Of a stretch of 64,000 nt of DNA, positions 26,642 to 34,789 are shown piece after piece. This DNA is from Mesorhizobium sp. B2-4-3 (GTDB taxonomy: Bacteria > Pseudomonadota > Alphaproteobacteria > Rhizobiales > Rhizobiaceae). The DNA lies in assembly GCF_006442815.1 (NCBI RefSeq), contig NZ_VFVL01000006.1, positions 62,001 to 126,000 on the forward strand. Direction: 5' to 3'. The notes under the pieces were generated by a model. The model saw only the letters and a program-made list of their open reading frames with translations. It did not search any database and had not been told where the DNA came from. The first letter of the stretch is position 1; each line of letters opens with the position of its first letter. The position numbers were made by a program, and so were the translations under genes.

Positions 26642-27661
26642 TCAGGCGGGGGACGCCAGGTGACCGAGGCAGTCGCCGGCTTCCACCAGCGAGAAGGTGC
26701 GGATGCAGACTGCGAAACCGCCATGCCTGAAATGGACGGGAACCGGCTCGGCCCACGGATTGTCCAGATCGTAGATCAGACCGGCAAGCGCGCCGGCCGG
26801 CACATCGTCGCCGAGCGCGAAGCGCGGCTCGAAGAAACCCCGGCGCGAAGCGAAGGCATAGAGGCCCGGATCGTCCATCACCAGCCGGCGGACCTTCCCA
26901 CGGCGCTTCGGCAAGGGTGCCGCGGGCGCCAGCACCTTCAGATGCGACAGCACCGAGCGCAGGCCGTTCTCCACGACGGCCAGCCCTTCGATGTTGACCG
27001 TCGAGCCACCGCCGAACTCTCCGGTGACGAAGAAGACATTGTTTTGGTGCGCATAGTTGCCGATGACGCGGTCTTCGCCGCTCAATGCCCTGATGCTGTC
27101 GAAATACACCACGTTCGGCGGGTCGAAGGCGTCGATGAACTCTTCCAGGCGCTGCTTCTGCGCGGGATCGGACCAGCGCGGCGCGAGCAGCGTCGGCAGG
27201 TATTGCAGCGAGCTGCCGCCGGCGTGGAAATCGACCAGATAGTCCGAGCGCGGCAACAGCTCGGTGGTCACGTAATGGGCGATCATCTCCGTCGCCGTGC
27301 CGTTGCGCTTGCCTGGAAAGGTGCGGTTTAGGTTGATATCGTCGATGGGCGAGGTACGGGTGCCGGCGACAAAGGCGGGATAGTTGACCGCCGGAACGAC
27401 GACCAGCCTTCCCGAAAGCCGGGAAAGGTCGAGCTCGCGAACGAGCCGAGCCAGCGCGATCGGACCCTCATATTCGTCGCCATGGACGCCGCCGGTCAGC
27501 AGCACCGTCGGCCCTTCGCCGTTCTTGGCGACCGCGATGGGGATGGCGATGTGGCCATAGGCGGAGCGATGCACGGAATGCGGCAGCCGCAGCGTGCCCG
27601 TCTGCAGCCCATCGCGATCGAAGTCGATATTCGTTCCGATCATGGACTTGTCGTCGCTCAT
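26642..27661 (-). CDS. DoeB/AstE-type zinc deacylase
   Basis: Succinylglutamate desuccinylase/aspartoacylase family enzyme, 339 residues. Zinc ligands are H60 and E63 in TGGVHGDEYEGPIAL and the His of YLVDFHAGGSS; substrate-binding NLNRTFPGK and TRTSPID are present. The opening DRDGLQTGTLRLPHS is close to DoeB proteins, which deacetylate N-acetyl-diaminobutyrate in ectoine breakdown, but no other doe gene is here, so the substrate is left open. The ATG at 27661 has GGAGAG six bases upstream. It probably heads the minus-strand catabolic run. Confidence 0.82.
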   Translation of the reverse strand: MSDDKSMIGTNIDFDRDGLQTGTLRLPHSVHRSAYGHIAIPIAVAKNGEGPTVLLTGGVHGDEYEGPIALARLVRELDLSRLSGRLVVVPAVNYPAFVAGTRTSPIDDINLNRTFPGKRNGTATEMIAHYVTTELLPRSDYLVDFHAGGSSLQYLPTLLAPRWSDPAQKQRLEEFIDAFDPPNVVYFDSIRALSGEDRVIGNYAHQNNVFFVTGEFGGGSTVNIEGLAVVENGLRSVLSHLKVLAPAAPLPKRRGKVRRLVMDDPGLYAFASRRGFFEPRFALGDDVPAGALAGLIYDLDNPWAEPVPVHFRHGGFAVCIRTFSLVEAGDCLGHLASPA

Positions 27662-27738
27662 CGCATCTCTCCATGCTTCATCCGCATCGACTGGCGAGCG
27701 TAGGGCGAGCGGGAAAGGCAAGTCTTGCGCGATAGGGC

Positions 27739-27842
27739 CTAAAGCGCGTCGCGATCCTTCGGATTCGCTCCAGGCGCTTTAGTTCTTGATTCTATGCATG
27801 TCTTTGTCCCGAAACCGGTTCCCACTTTCGGGAGACATGCAT
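27739..27842. repeat. rhizobial intergenic palindromic repeat, copy 1
   Basis: Two adjoining palindromes: CTAAAGCGC...GCGCTTTAG (27739-27782), and a 49-base unit 27794-27842 with perfect 10-base ends ATGCATGTCT / AGACATGCAT and inner CCCGAAA / TTTCGGG arms. The 49-base unit recurs at 28964-29012. It looks like the RIME-type small repeats of rhizobial genomes. Confidence 0.75.
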
Positions 27843-27888
27843 TGATCTTTCGCAGATCGGCCATGGCCGCGCGGCCCGGCCTATCCTT

Positions 27889-28805
27889 TCAGACGAGCTC
27901 GCGTCGCCAGCGCAGCGGGGTCAGGCCGGTAGCCTTGCGGAAACAGGTCGTAAAATGGCTCTGGTCGGCGAAACCGCAAGTGAGCGCGACGTCGGCCAGT
28001 TGCAGCTTCTGTTTCCTCAGCAGATCCTTTGCCCGATCGACGCGCCTATGCACAATGAAATTGTGCGGGGTCTGGCCCGTGGACTGGCGAAACATGCGCG
28101 TGAAATGCCGCACGCTCCACCCGGCCAGATGGGCGAGGTCCGCCAGCGCGATTTCCTCCTGCAGATGGGCGTCGATATAGTCGCAGACACGCCGCCATTC
28201 CCGCGGGGAGAAGGCGCCGGAGGCCGGATACGGGGTCCCGGCTTTCGCAAGGATGAGAACCTGGCAGATCAGCGCAAGCACCATGCTGTCCGCCAGCATG
28301 CGGCCCAGCGGACCTTCCGGATCGCCGAGCGTCCAAAGCTGCTGAAGAAGCGTGCTCACCACCGCGTTGGGCGCGGTGGAGCCGGAAAGCGGCTCGAGCG
28401 CCGATGACAGGTCGTCGGGACATTCCGGGCCAAGCAAGCTCCTGACATGGTCGACCGGCACCGCCAGTATGACCAGCTTGCGGGGACCGCCGACGCGCCA
28501 GCGGCTCTCGACGTTGGGCGGCACGATGATGAGGTCCCCGGTGCGAGACTTTCCCCTGCCCACCCGTCCCCCATGTTCCAGTCGTAGGAACAGGCCGGTG
28601 CCGACAGGGGCGTGGATATGACGACTTCCTCCACGGCCGGGTCGGCAAGCTCATGCCTGCCCTGCTCGACCAGTATCATGCTGGACCGCCCGGTGCCCTG
28701 GATGGTGCGATGCTGCTGAGGAAAGGCGGAGTAGGAAGATTTGCGGTAGAATTCCGCATAATTCTCATACGCTTCCCGCGCGACCTGCAAATCCTCGGCC
28801 CTCAT
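27889..28805 (-). pseudogene. AraC family regulator broken by a frameshift
   Basis: The N-terminal part (MRAEDLQVAREAYENYAEFY ... VISTPLSAPACSYDWNMGDG) reads in one frame from 28805; near 28555, in a G-rich run, the continuing homology (GDLIIVPPNVESRWRVGGPRKL) moves to another frame and runs to 27889. The C-terminal part has the paired AraC helix-turn-helix motifs: EIALADLAHLAGWSVRHFTRMF and LQLADVALTCGFADQSHFTTCF. A single base insertion or deletion restores one ~300-residue protein. Either the gene is recently inactivated or the base is a sequencing error. It lies upstream of the catabolic run and might have regulated it. Confidence 0.8.
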
Positions 28806-28963
28806 GAGCGGCCTCCAACGAGCCAAATTTCGCCTCGCAAGTTCGACCTGAAGCGGGCCGGCGTTTCAAGGAAAACTCGCACTGTTCCGCTCACGTTTGT
28901 AGCATGAACTTTTCCGGGGATCGCAAGATGCGTTCCCAGGATCGCGCTTAAGTTATTGTTTTT

Positions 28964-29012
28964 ATGCATGCCGTTATCCCAGAACCGCTGCACACTTCCG
29001 AGCGACATGCAT
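28964..29012. repeat. rhizobial intergenic palindromic repeat, copy 2
   Basis: A 49-base unit with ends ATGCATG / CATGCAT, the same length as and clearly related to 27794-27842 (shared ends and central ACCG...CAC core). It sits in the 245-base gap between the broken AraC gene and the DUF1330 gene. Confidence 0.7.
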
Positions 29013-29049
29013 TAAGGACGCACTTTGCCGGCTCAACGGCTTGGCCCGC

Positions 29050-29370
29050 TCAGACGAGCGGGTCGGGAGCGGCGCTTTCGCCGCGTCCCTGCTGCAGGAT
29101 CATCCGTCCGCGATCGGAAGAGGCGCGGCGGAACTTCGACGCCGCCTGATAGTCGGTGTCGTTGTACCATTTCCGGGCCGTGGCCTCGTCCGGAAATTCG
29201 AGGATGACCATCCGGTCGGTGAAAGTCTCGCCCTCGCATGTGGTCACCTGATCGCCCCGCGTCAGGAACTTCCCACCATACTTCTTCAACGTGGCAGGGG
29301 TGAGCGCGGTGTACTTCTTGTAGGTTTCGGGGTCGTGGACCCTCATCGTGCAGATCATATAAGCGGCCAT
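29050..29370 (-). CDS. DUF1330 family protein
   Basis: A 106-residue ferredoxin-like dimeric alpha/beta-barrel protein of the DUF1330 type: MAAYMICTMRVHDPETYKKY, KKYGGKFLTRGDQV, DRMVILEFPDEATARKWYNDTDYQAA. The family's function is unknown; members often neighbour catabolic enzymes. It is transcribed divergently from the Lrp-type regulator with a 128-base shared gap, so it may be a regulator target. Length is normal with a slightly long C-terminus. Confidence 0.88.
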   Translation of the reverse strand: MAAYMICTMRVHDPETYKKYTALTPATLKKYGGKFLTRGDQVTTCEGETFTDRMVILEFPDEATARKWYNDTDYQAASKFRRASSDRGRMILQQGRGESAAPDPLV

Positions 29371-29498
29371 GGCCTCCTCCTTGATTTTGGATCGAGCTTA
29401 TAGCTTTATCAAAGCGCATTCACGATAAATTTCGTTTGTCATCGCCAATTTTTCGCGCATAATCACCAAGGTTGGAGGAAATTTTAGCTGAAAACGCC

Positions 29499-29948
29499 AT
29501 GATCGAACTGGACGGTATCGACCATCGCATCCTGCGTGAGCTGCGGCAGGACGGCCGCATCTCGACGGTGGAGCTGGCCGAGCGCGTCGGCCTTTCGCCC
29601 ACGCCCTGCGCGCGCCGGCTGAAGAGGCTCGAGGAGACGGGCGTGATCCAGGGTTATGCCGCGCGGATCGATCCGGCGGCGCTGGGCCTCGGCGTCTGCG
29701 TGATGGTTTCCGTGCGCCTGGGGCAGCAAGGCCCGGAAGGAGCCGGCTTGTTTCTCAACGAAGTGGCGAAACACCCGGAGATTACCGAATGCCTGCTCGT
29801 GACGGGAAACATCGACTACCTGCTGCGGGTATGGGTGAAGGACATCGCGGCGCTTCGCGAATTCATCAGCAACGTGCTGCAATCAATCCCATCGGTGGCC
29901 GAGACGTCGACGATGGTGGTGCTCAATCCCGACGAGACCAATCTTTAG
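29499..29948 (+). CDS. Lrp/AsnC family transcriptional regulator
   Basis: A 149-residue feast/famine regulator. The N-terminal winged helix-turn-helix comprises DGIDHRILRELRQDGRISTVELAERVGLSPTP-type sequence in residues 5-35, and the C-terminal RAM ligand/oligomerisation domain holds EVAKHPEITECLLVTGNIDYLLRV. The ATG at 29499 is preferred because homologues begin near IELD; a TTG at 29472 is in frame. It is divergent from the DUF1330 gene and precedes the hydratase and SDR genes on the same strand by about 105 bases, so it may regulate either. Confidence 0.9.
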   Translation: MIELDGIDHRILRELRQDGRISTVELAERVGLSPTPCARRLKRLEETGVIQGYAARIDPAALGLGVCVMVSVRLGQQGPEGAGLFLNEVAKHPEITECLLVTGNIDYLLRVWVKDIAALREFISNVLQSIPSVAETSTMVVLNPDETNL

Positions 29949-30053
29949 GCGGGAAATCTTGAGGCAGGGAACATAGCCCTTACTAGGCGGCTCATGACGA
30001 ATTGATCCGGCAATCGGCGAGCGGATTGTCGGACGGGAATGGAGGGATCTGAT

Positions 30054-30824
30054 ATGGCATTCGATATTGTTGGTGCCGCGCAAGCGCTGGTGCGCGGCCA
30101 TCGAGACAACACGCAGTTCGCGACGATCGAGGGATTGTCGGACCTTGTCTCCGCCTACAAAGTGCAGGATGCCTATGTCGGGGCGATCATCGGCGACGAC
30201 CGCATAGCCGGCTACAAGATCGGCCTGACCTCGCCCAGCATGCAGAGCATGTGCGGGATCGACCATCCCGTCGCCGGCGCGGTCTTCGGGCGGCGGGTGA
30301 TGCGTAGCGGAGCCAAACTCTCGCTGACAGGCTACGGCCATCTCGGCCTGGAATTCGAGATCTGCGCCCGGCTCGGCCGCGATCTCGCGCCGCGCGCCGC
30401 ACCCTATACGCGCGACGAGGTCGCCGCGGCGGTCGACGGCGTTTGCCCGGCGGTCGAGGTGGTGGACGATCGCCATGCCGATTATTCGGTGCTGGACGTG
30501 CGCTCGCTGGTCGCCGACAATTCGTGGAACGCGGGCGTGGTGCTGGGCAATTTCGTCGCCCCGCCCGCAGCGCTGGAGAAAGTCGGGGCGATCGTCTACC
30601 AGGACGGCGCCGAGATCGGCAGAGGGGTCGGCGCCGATGCGCTCGGTCACCCCTATGAGCCGCTGGCCTGGCTGGCCGACCATCTCAGCGCTTCCGGCAG
30701 GGGCATGAAGGCGGGCGACATCGTCACGACGGGCAGCATCGTGCGCACGCGCTTCCCCGACAAGGCTTTTTCCTATCGGTTCGACATTGCCGGCCTTGGC
30801 AGCGTCGAGGTCAGCGGCGCCTGA
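30054..30824 (+). CDS. 2-keto-4-pentenoate hydratase-like protein (FAH superfamily)
   Basis: A 256-residue FAH-superfamily hydratase/decarboxylase-like enzyme. Landmarks: AYKVQDAYVG, GYKIGLTSPSMQSMCGIDHPV, LGLEFEICARLGRDL with metal-binding glutamates, AVEVVDDRHADY, VADNSWNAGVVLG and KAGDIVTTGS. The group hydrates 2-hydroxypentadienoate-type intermediates in meta-cleavage pathways, but no other meta-cleavage gene is here. The ATG at 30054 has GGAGGG about 8 bases upstream. It is followed 25 bases later by an SDR, probably in one transcript. Confidence 0.87.
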   Translation: MAFDIVGAAQALVRGHRDNTQFATIEGLSDLVSAYKVQDAYVGAIIGDDRIAGYKIGLTSPSMQSMCGIDHPVAGAVFGRRVMRSGAKLSLTGYGHLGLEFEICARLGRDLAPRAAPYTRDEVAAAVDGVCPAVEVVDDRHADYSVLDVRSLVADNSWNAGVVLGNFVAPPAALEKVGAIVYQDGAEIGRGVGADALGHPYEPLAWLADHLSASGRGMKAGDIVTTGSIVRTRFPDKAFSYRFDIAGLGSVEVSGA

Positions 30825-30849
30825 GCCGCCGCATCATCGGAGAGGACGG

Positions 30850-31584
30850 ATGGATCTTGGATTGAAGGGCAGGAACGCGCTCGTGCTGGGCGCTTCGAAA
30901 GGATTAGGCCGCGCCGTGGCCAAGGAATTGCTGGACGAAGGCGCGCGCGTGGCGATCTGCGCCCGCACCGCGGCGGCGCTGGAGCAGACCGCCCGGGAGA
31001 TCGGCGCGACGGCGCTCGTCTGCGACCTCGCGAAGCCGGGGGCGGCGACGGAACTGGTCGAGCGGGCCAAGGCGACGCTGGGCGCGCCGGACATCGTGGT
31101 GGTCAACACCGGCGGCCCGCCCACCGCGCCCTTCGACGAGATCACCATCGAGCAATGGCGCGCCGCCTTCGACAACCTGTTCATGAGCGCGGTGGAGATC
31201 GTGCGGGCGGTGCTGCCTTCGATGCGCGAGAAGAAATGGGGCCGCGTGCTGTTCGTGACCTCCATCGCCGCGAAGGAGCCGATCAACCGCTTCGCGCTCT
31301 CCAACTCGCTGCGCGCCGGCATCCACGGACTGATCAACACGCTGAGCAAGGAAGAGGGAGCCAACGGCATCACCTTCAACGCGCTGATGCCGGGCTATAC
31401 CCTGACCGAGAGACTGGCGGATGCGAAGCTCGACCTGGAAAAGGTGAGCCAAGCCATACCTGCCAAGCGCATCGGCCGTCCCGAAGAGTTCGCGGCGCTG
31501 GCCGCCTTCCTCGCCTCCGACCGTGCCTCCTACATCACCGGCCAGGCCGTCGCCTGCGACGGCGGCGCGCTCTGGTCCATCTGA
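30850..31584 (+). CDS. short-chain dehydrogenase/reductase with atypical active site
   Basis: A 244-residue SDR. The nucleotide motif GASKGLGRAVAKEL is at residues 14-25, NTGGPP replaces the usual NNAG, the serine in FVTSIAAKEP is present, and the C-terminus has GRPEEFAALAAFLASDRASYITGQ. The canonical YxxxK is replaced by SNSLR (RFALSNSLRAGIHGL), as in a recognised divergent SDR subgroup. Catalysis therefore cannot use the standard Tyr-Lys pair; substrate unknown. The ATG at 30850 has GGAGAGGA upstream. Converges with clpV, with a 25-base gap. Confidence 0.87.
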   Translation: MDLGLKGRNALVLGASKGLGRAVAKELLDEGARVAICARTAAALEQTAREIGATALVCDLAKPGAATELVERAKATLGAPDIVVVNTGGPPTAPFDEITIEQWRAAFDNLFMSAVEIVRAVLPSMREKKWGRVLFVTSIAAKEPINRFALSNSLRAGIHGLINTLSKEEGANGITFNALMPGYTLTERLADAKLDLEKVSQAIPAKRIGRPEEFAALAAFLASDRASYITGQAVACDGGALWSI

Positions 31585-31609
31585 GGGCGGCTTCCCTCGC
31601 CATGAATGC

Positions 31610-34456
31610 CTATTCGAACGAGTAGGTAAATCCTTCCGCCGACGCGCCGACGATGACTTTCGCCATCTTCTTGCCCTCGAGGGAGCGGTTGAGCACGCCG
31701 CGGCTGAGTTCCGGCAGCAGCGTGTTGGTGAGGATGGCGTCGATCATGCGGCCGCCGGACTCGATCTCGGTGCAGCGCGCCTTGACCAGGTCCATCACGC
31801 CGTCGCCGATCACCAGCTCGGCATCGTTGGTTGCCTTGAGGCGCTTGGCGATCTTGCCGAACTGGTGCCTGGCGATCGCCTCGATCATCGCATCCGACAG
31901 CGGATAGTAGGGAATGGTGACCACCCGGCCGAGAAAGGCCGCCGGGAAGACCTTCAGCAGCGGGGCGCGCAGCGCGGTGTCGAGGTCGTCGATGCCGGTC
32001 CGCACCGTGCCGTTCCTGGTGCGGTCCATGATGACGTCGGAACCCACATTCGAGGTCAGCAGGATCAGCGTGTTCTTGAAGTCGATCCGGCGGCCCTCGC
32101 TGTCGTCCATCATGCCCTTGTCAAAGACCTGGAAGAATATCTCGTGCACATCGGGATGCGCCTTCTCGACCTCGTCGAGCAGGATCACCGAATAGGGTTT
32201 CCTGCGCACCGCCTCGGTCAGGATGCCGCCCTTGCCGTAGCCGACATAGCCGGGCGGCGCGCCCTTGAGCGTCGAGACGGTGTGCGCTTCCTGGAACTCC
32301 GACATGTTGATCGAGATCAGGTTCTGCTCGCCGCCGTAAAGCGTCTCGGCAAGCGCCAGCGCGGTTTCGGTCTTGCCGACGCCGGAGGGGCCGCAAAGCA
32401 GGAACACGCCGACCGGTTTTTCCGGCGCGCCGAGCCCGGCGCGGCTGGTCTGCACGCGCCTGGCGATCATCTCCATCGCATGGTCCTGGCCGACCACGCG
32501 CTCGGACAGGGTCGCGGCGAGCTTCAGCGCCTTCTCGGTCTGGCTGGAGAGCATGCGTCCGGTCGGGATACCGGTCCAATCCTGCACGACGGCGGCGACC
32601 GCGTTGCGGTCGACCGAGGGCAGGATGAGCGGCGTCTCGCCTTGCGCGGCGGCGAGCTCGGCCATCAGTTCGCGCAGCCGCGCGAGATCGGTGGCGGCTT
32701 CGTTAGCCGGCTCGGCGGAAGCCGTTTCGGCCTTTGCAGTCTTGGCCGCCTTGGCTTCAGAGGCCTTGGTCTTCTTGGTCTCGGCAGCCTTGCCGTCGCC
32801 AGTCTTGCTTTCGCCGATCTTGCTCACGGGCGCATTTTGCTCAGGCGCCTTTGCCGCGCCCTCGGTGCTCTCCGCCTCCACAGCGGCCTCTTCGCCCGGC
32901 GCCGCACCGAGCGGCACGCCTTCACCACGCAATTTTGCGCGCAGGTCGAGTATCTCGGCCACCAAGGCCTTTTCCCGGTCCCAGCGCGCCTGGGCAGCGG
33001 CCAAAGTGGTCTCGGTTTCCGCCAGTCCAGCGTCGACGCGGGCCTGCCGGTCGGCGACGTCGATGCCGATCGCGGCCTCGCGGCCTATGATGCCGCCCTC
33101 GACCTCGAGCGCCTGACGGCGGCGCAGGATGTCCTCGACCTCGGCTGGCGTGGCATGCTGCGAGACCGCGACGCGAGCGCAGGCGGTGTCGAGCAGGCTG
33201 ACTGCCTTGTCCGGCAATTGCCTTGCCGGGATGTAGCGATGCGAAAGCGAGACGGCCGCCTCGATCGCCTCGTCCAGGATCTGCACCTTGTGGTGCTGCT
33301 CCAGCACGCCGGCGACGCCGCGCAGCATCAGCACGGCCACTGCTTCCGAGGGCTCGTCGATCTTGACCACCTGGAAACGGCGGGTGAGCGCCGGGTCCTT
33401 CTCGATGTGCTGCTTGTATTCGGCCCAGGTCGTGGCCGCGATGGTGCGAAGCTCGCCGCGCGCCAATGCCGGTTTCAAGAGATTGGCGGCGTCGCCGGTT
33501 CCGGCCGCGCCGCCGGCGCCGATCAGCGTATGCGCCTCGTCGATGAACAGGATGATCGGCACCTCGGAGGCCTGGACCTCGTCGATGACCGCCTTGAGCC
33601 GCTTCTCGAACTCGCCCTTGACGCTGGCACCGGCCTGCATCAGCCCGACATCGAGCATGCGCACGCTGACATTCTGCAATGTCGGCGGCACGTCACCCTG
33701 GGCGATGCGCAGCGCAAAACCCTCGACCGCCGCTGTCTTGCCGACCCCCGCCTCGCCGGTCAGGATCGGGTTGTTTTGCCGGCGTCGCATCAGGATATCG
33801 ACGATCTGCCTGATCTCCGGATCGCGGCCGACGACAGGGTCGATCTTGCCGTCGCGGGCGCGCTGGGTGAGGTCGGTGGCGTATTTGGCCAGCGCCGAAT
33901 CCCCGCCCGGACCGCGCTTCATCAGCGTCTCGGTAGCGGCCGCGGCGGGCGGTGAGCCGGCTTCGAGAGAGCCTTCGGTGACGTCGGCGAAGCGGGAAAC
34001 GACACCATCGGCGTCGATTTTGTCGAATTCGGCGCTGATCTTGGACACCAGGCCTTCCAGCACCGACGTCTTCAGGCAGGCAAGCAGGATATGCGAGCTG
34101 CGCACCTCTTCGACGCCGAACTCCAGCGTCGCCAGGTTCCAGCCTTCCTGGATGGCGTGGAAGATGTGGTCGGAGAATTCCTCCACCGAAGTGGCGCCGT
34201 AGGGCAGCTTGTCGATGGCTCGGGTCATGTCGGCCGTCAGCCGGCTGGCATCGATACCGGCGTCGGCGACGATCATCTGCACATCCGAGCGCTCGGACAG
34301 CACCAGCTGCTGGATGAAATGGACAAGCTCGACATAAGGATTGCCGCGCAGCTTGGCCGTGTCGGCCGCGGCCTTGAAGGCGCGCACCCCCGTGGCGTTG
34401 AGCTTGGCAACCAGCTCCTTACGCTTGAAGCTCTGCGATGACCGGCGCTGTTCCAT
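31610..34456 (-). CDS. clpV: T6SS AAA+ ATPase ClpV (TssH)
   Basis: Disassembles the contracted TssB/TssC sheath for recycling. A two-AAA+ Clp/Hsp100 protein of about 948 residues: N-terminal Clp_N domain, first Walker A GEAGVGKT with FIDEAHTLIGAGG, a middle region, second Walker A GPSGVGKTE with LLDEVEKAHPDVHEIF, and a C-terminal D2 small domain. The ATG at 34456 (MEQRRSSQSFKRKELV) with GGAG upstream is preferred over the ATG at 34495. A lysine/alanine/glutamate-rich low-complexity stretch of ~75 residues (DNA 32696-32920) interrupts the middle domain. It is divergent from the tssA operon. Confidence 0.95.
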   Translation of the reverse strand: MEQRRSSQSFKRKELVAKLNATGVRAFKAAADTAKLRGNPYVELVHFIQQLVLSERSDVQMIVADAGIDASRLTADMTRAIDKLPYGATSVEEFSDHIFHAIQEGWNLATLEFGVEEVRSSHILLACLKTSVLEGLVSKISAEFDKIDADGVVSRFADVTEGSLEAGSPPAAAATETLMKRGPGGDSALAKYATDLTQRARDGKIDPVVGRDPEIRQIVDILMRRRQNNPILTGEAGVGKTAAVEGFALRIAQGDVPPTLQNVSVRMLDVGLMQAGASVKGEFEKRLKAVIDEVQASEVPIILFIDEAHTLIGAGGAAGTGDAANLLKPALARGELRTIAATTWAEYKQHIEKDPALTRRFQVVKIDEPSEAVAVLMLRGVAGVLEQHHKVQILDEAIEAAVSLSHRYIPARQLPDKAVSLLDTACARVAVSQHATPAEVEDILRRRQALEVEGGIIGREAAIGIDVADRQARVDAGLAETETTLAAAQARWDREKALVAEILDLRAKLRGEGVPLGAAPGEEAAVEAESTEGAAKAPEQNAPVSKIGESKTGDGKAAETKKTKASEAKAAKTAKAETASAEPANEAATDLARLRELMAELAAAQGETPLILPSVDRNAVAAVVQDWTGIPTGRMLSSQTEKALKLAATLSERVVGQDHAMEMIARRVQTSRAGLGAPEKPVGVFLLCGPSGVGKTETALALAETLYGGEQNLISINMSEFQEAHTVSTLKGAPPGYVGYGKGGILTEAVRRKPYSVILLDEVEKAHPDVHEIFFQVFDKGMMDDSEGRRIDFKNTLILLTSNVGSDVIMDRTRNGTVRTGIDDLDTALRAPLLKVFPAAFLGRVVTIPYYPLSDAMIEAIARHQFGKIAKRLKATNDAELVIGDGVMDLVKARCTEIESGGRMIDAILTNTLLPELSRGVLNRSLEGKKMAKVIVGASAEGFTYSFE

Positions 34457-34789
34457 CGAACCTGCTCCCGCAACCTGCCGACCATACCCTGCCATATAAG
34501 CGGCTGCTTGACAAAGCCGCGTGGCGGATAAGGTTTTTTGAATCTATCCGGGCGGCACCGCCCGGTTACACAAGCCTTGCAAACTCGTGGCCAACAAACA
34601 CGATTGCTGTCCAGGCTATGCGAGCCATTTCACATACCAGGCCCGGCAATCGCGCAATGGGTTTGGCCGAAGAAAACGGTCGCGTTTAGCTTCCGTTAGT
34701 TTTTGCGCAGATGCTCAATTGTCGTCGCATGAGGCCGGTGATAACGTCACGTCACATAGGGGTCTCAGGGCCGCTGGCTGGGGGTTGGT
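34457..34789. other. divergent promoter region between clpV and tssA
   Basis: A 333-base gap between divergent clpV and tssA, expected to hold both promoters. A TTGACA at 34508-34513 (plus strand) and a hairpin CCGGGCGG-CA-CCGCCCGG at 34548-34565 are visible. No convincing sigma-54 element or ORF was found. Confidence 0.5.

Noticed and set aside
31523..33955. 810-codon plus-strand ORF opposite clpV
   Set aside because: Antisense shadow; clpV is unambiguous.
34457..34789. Sigma-54 promoter search before tssA and clpV
   Set aside because: TGGCC at 34589 and a following TTGCT are too far apart for the -24/-12 spacing.
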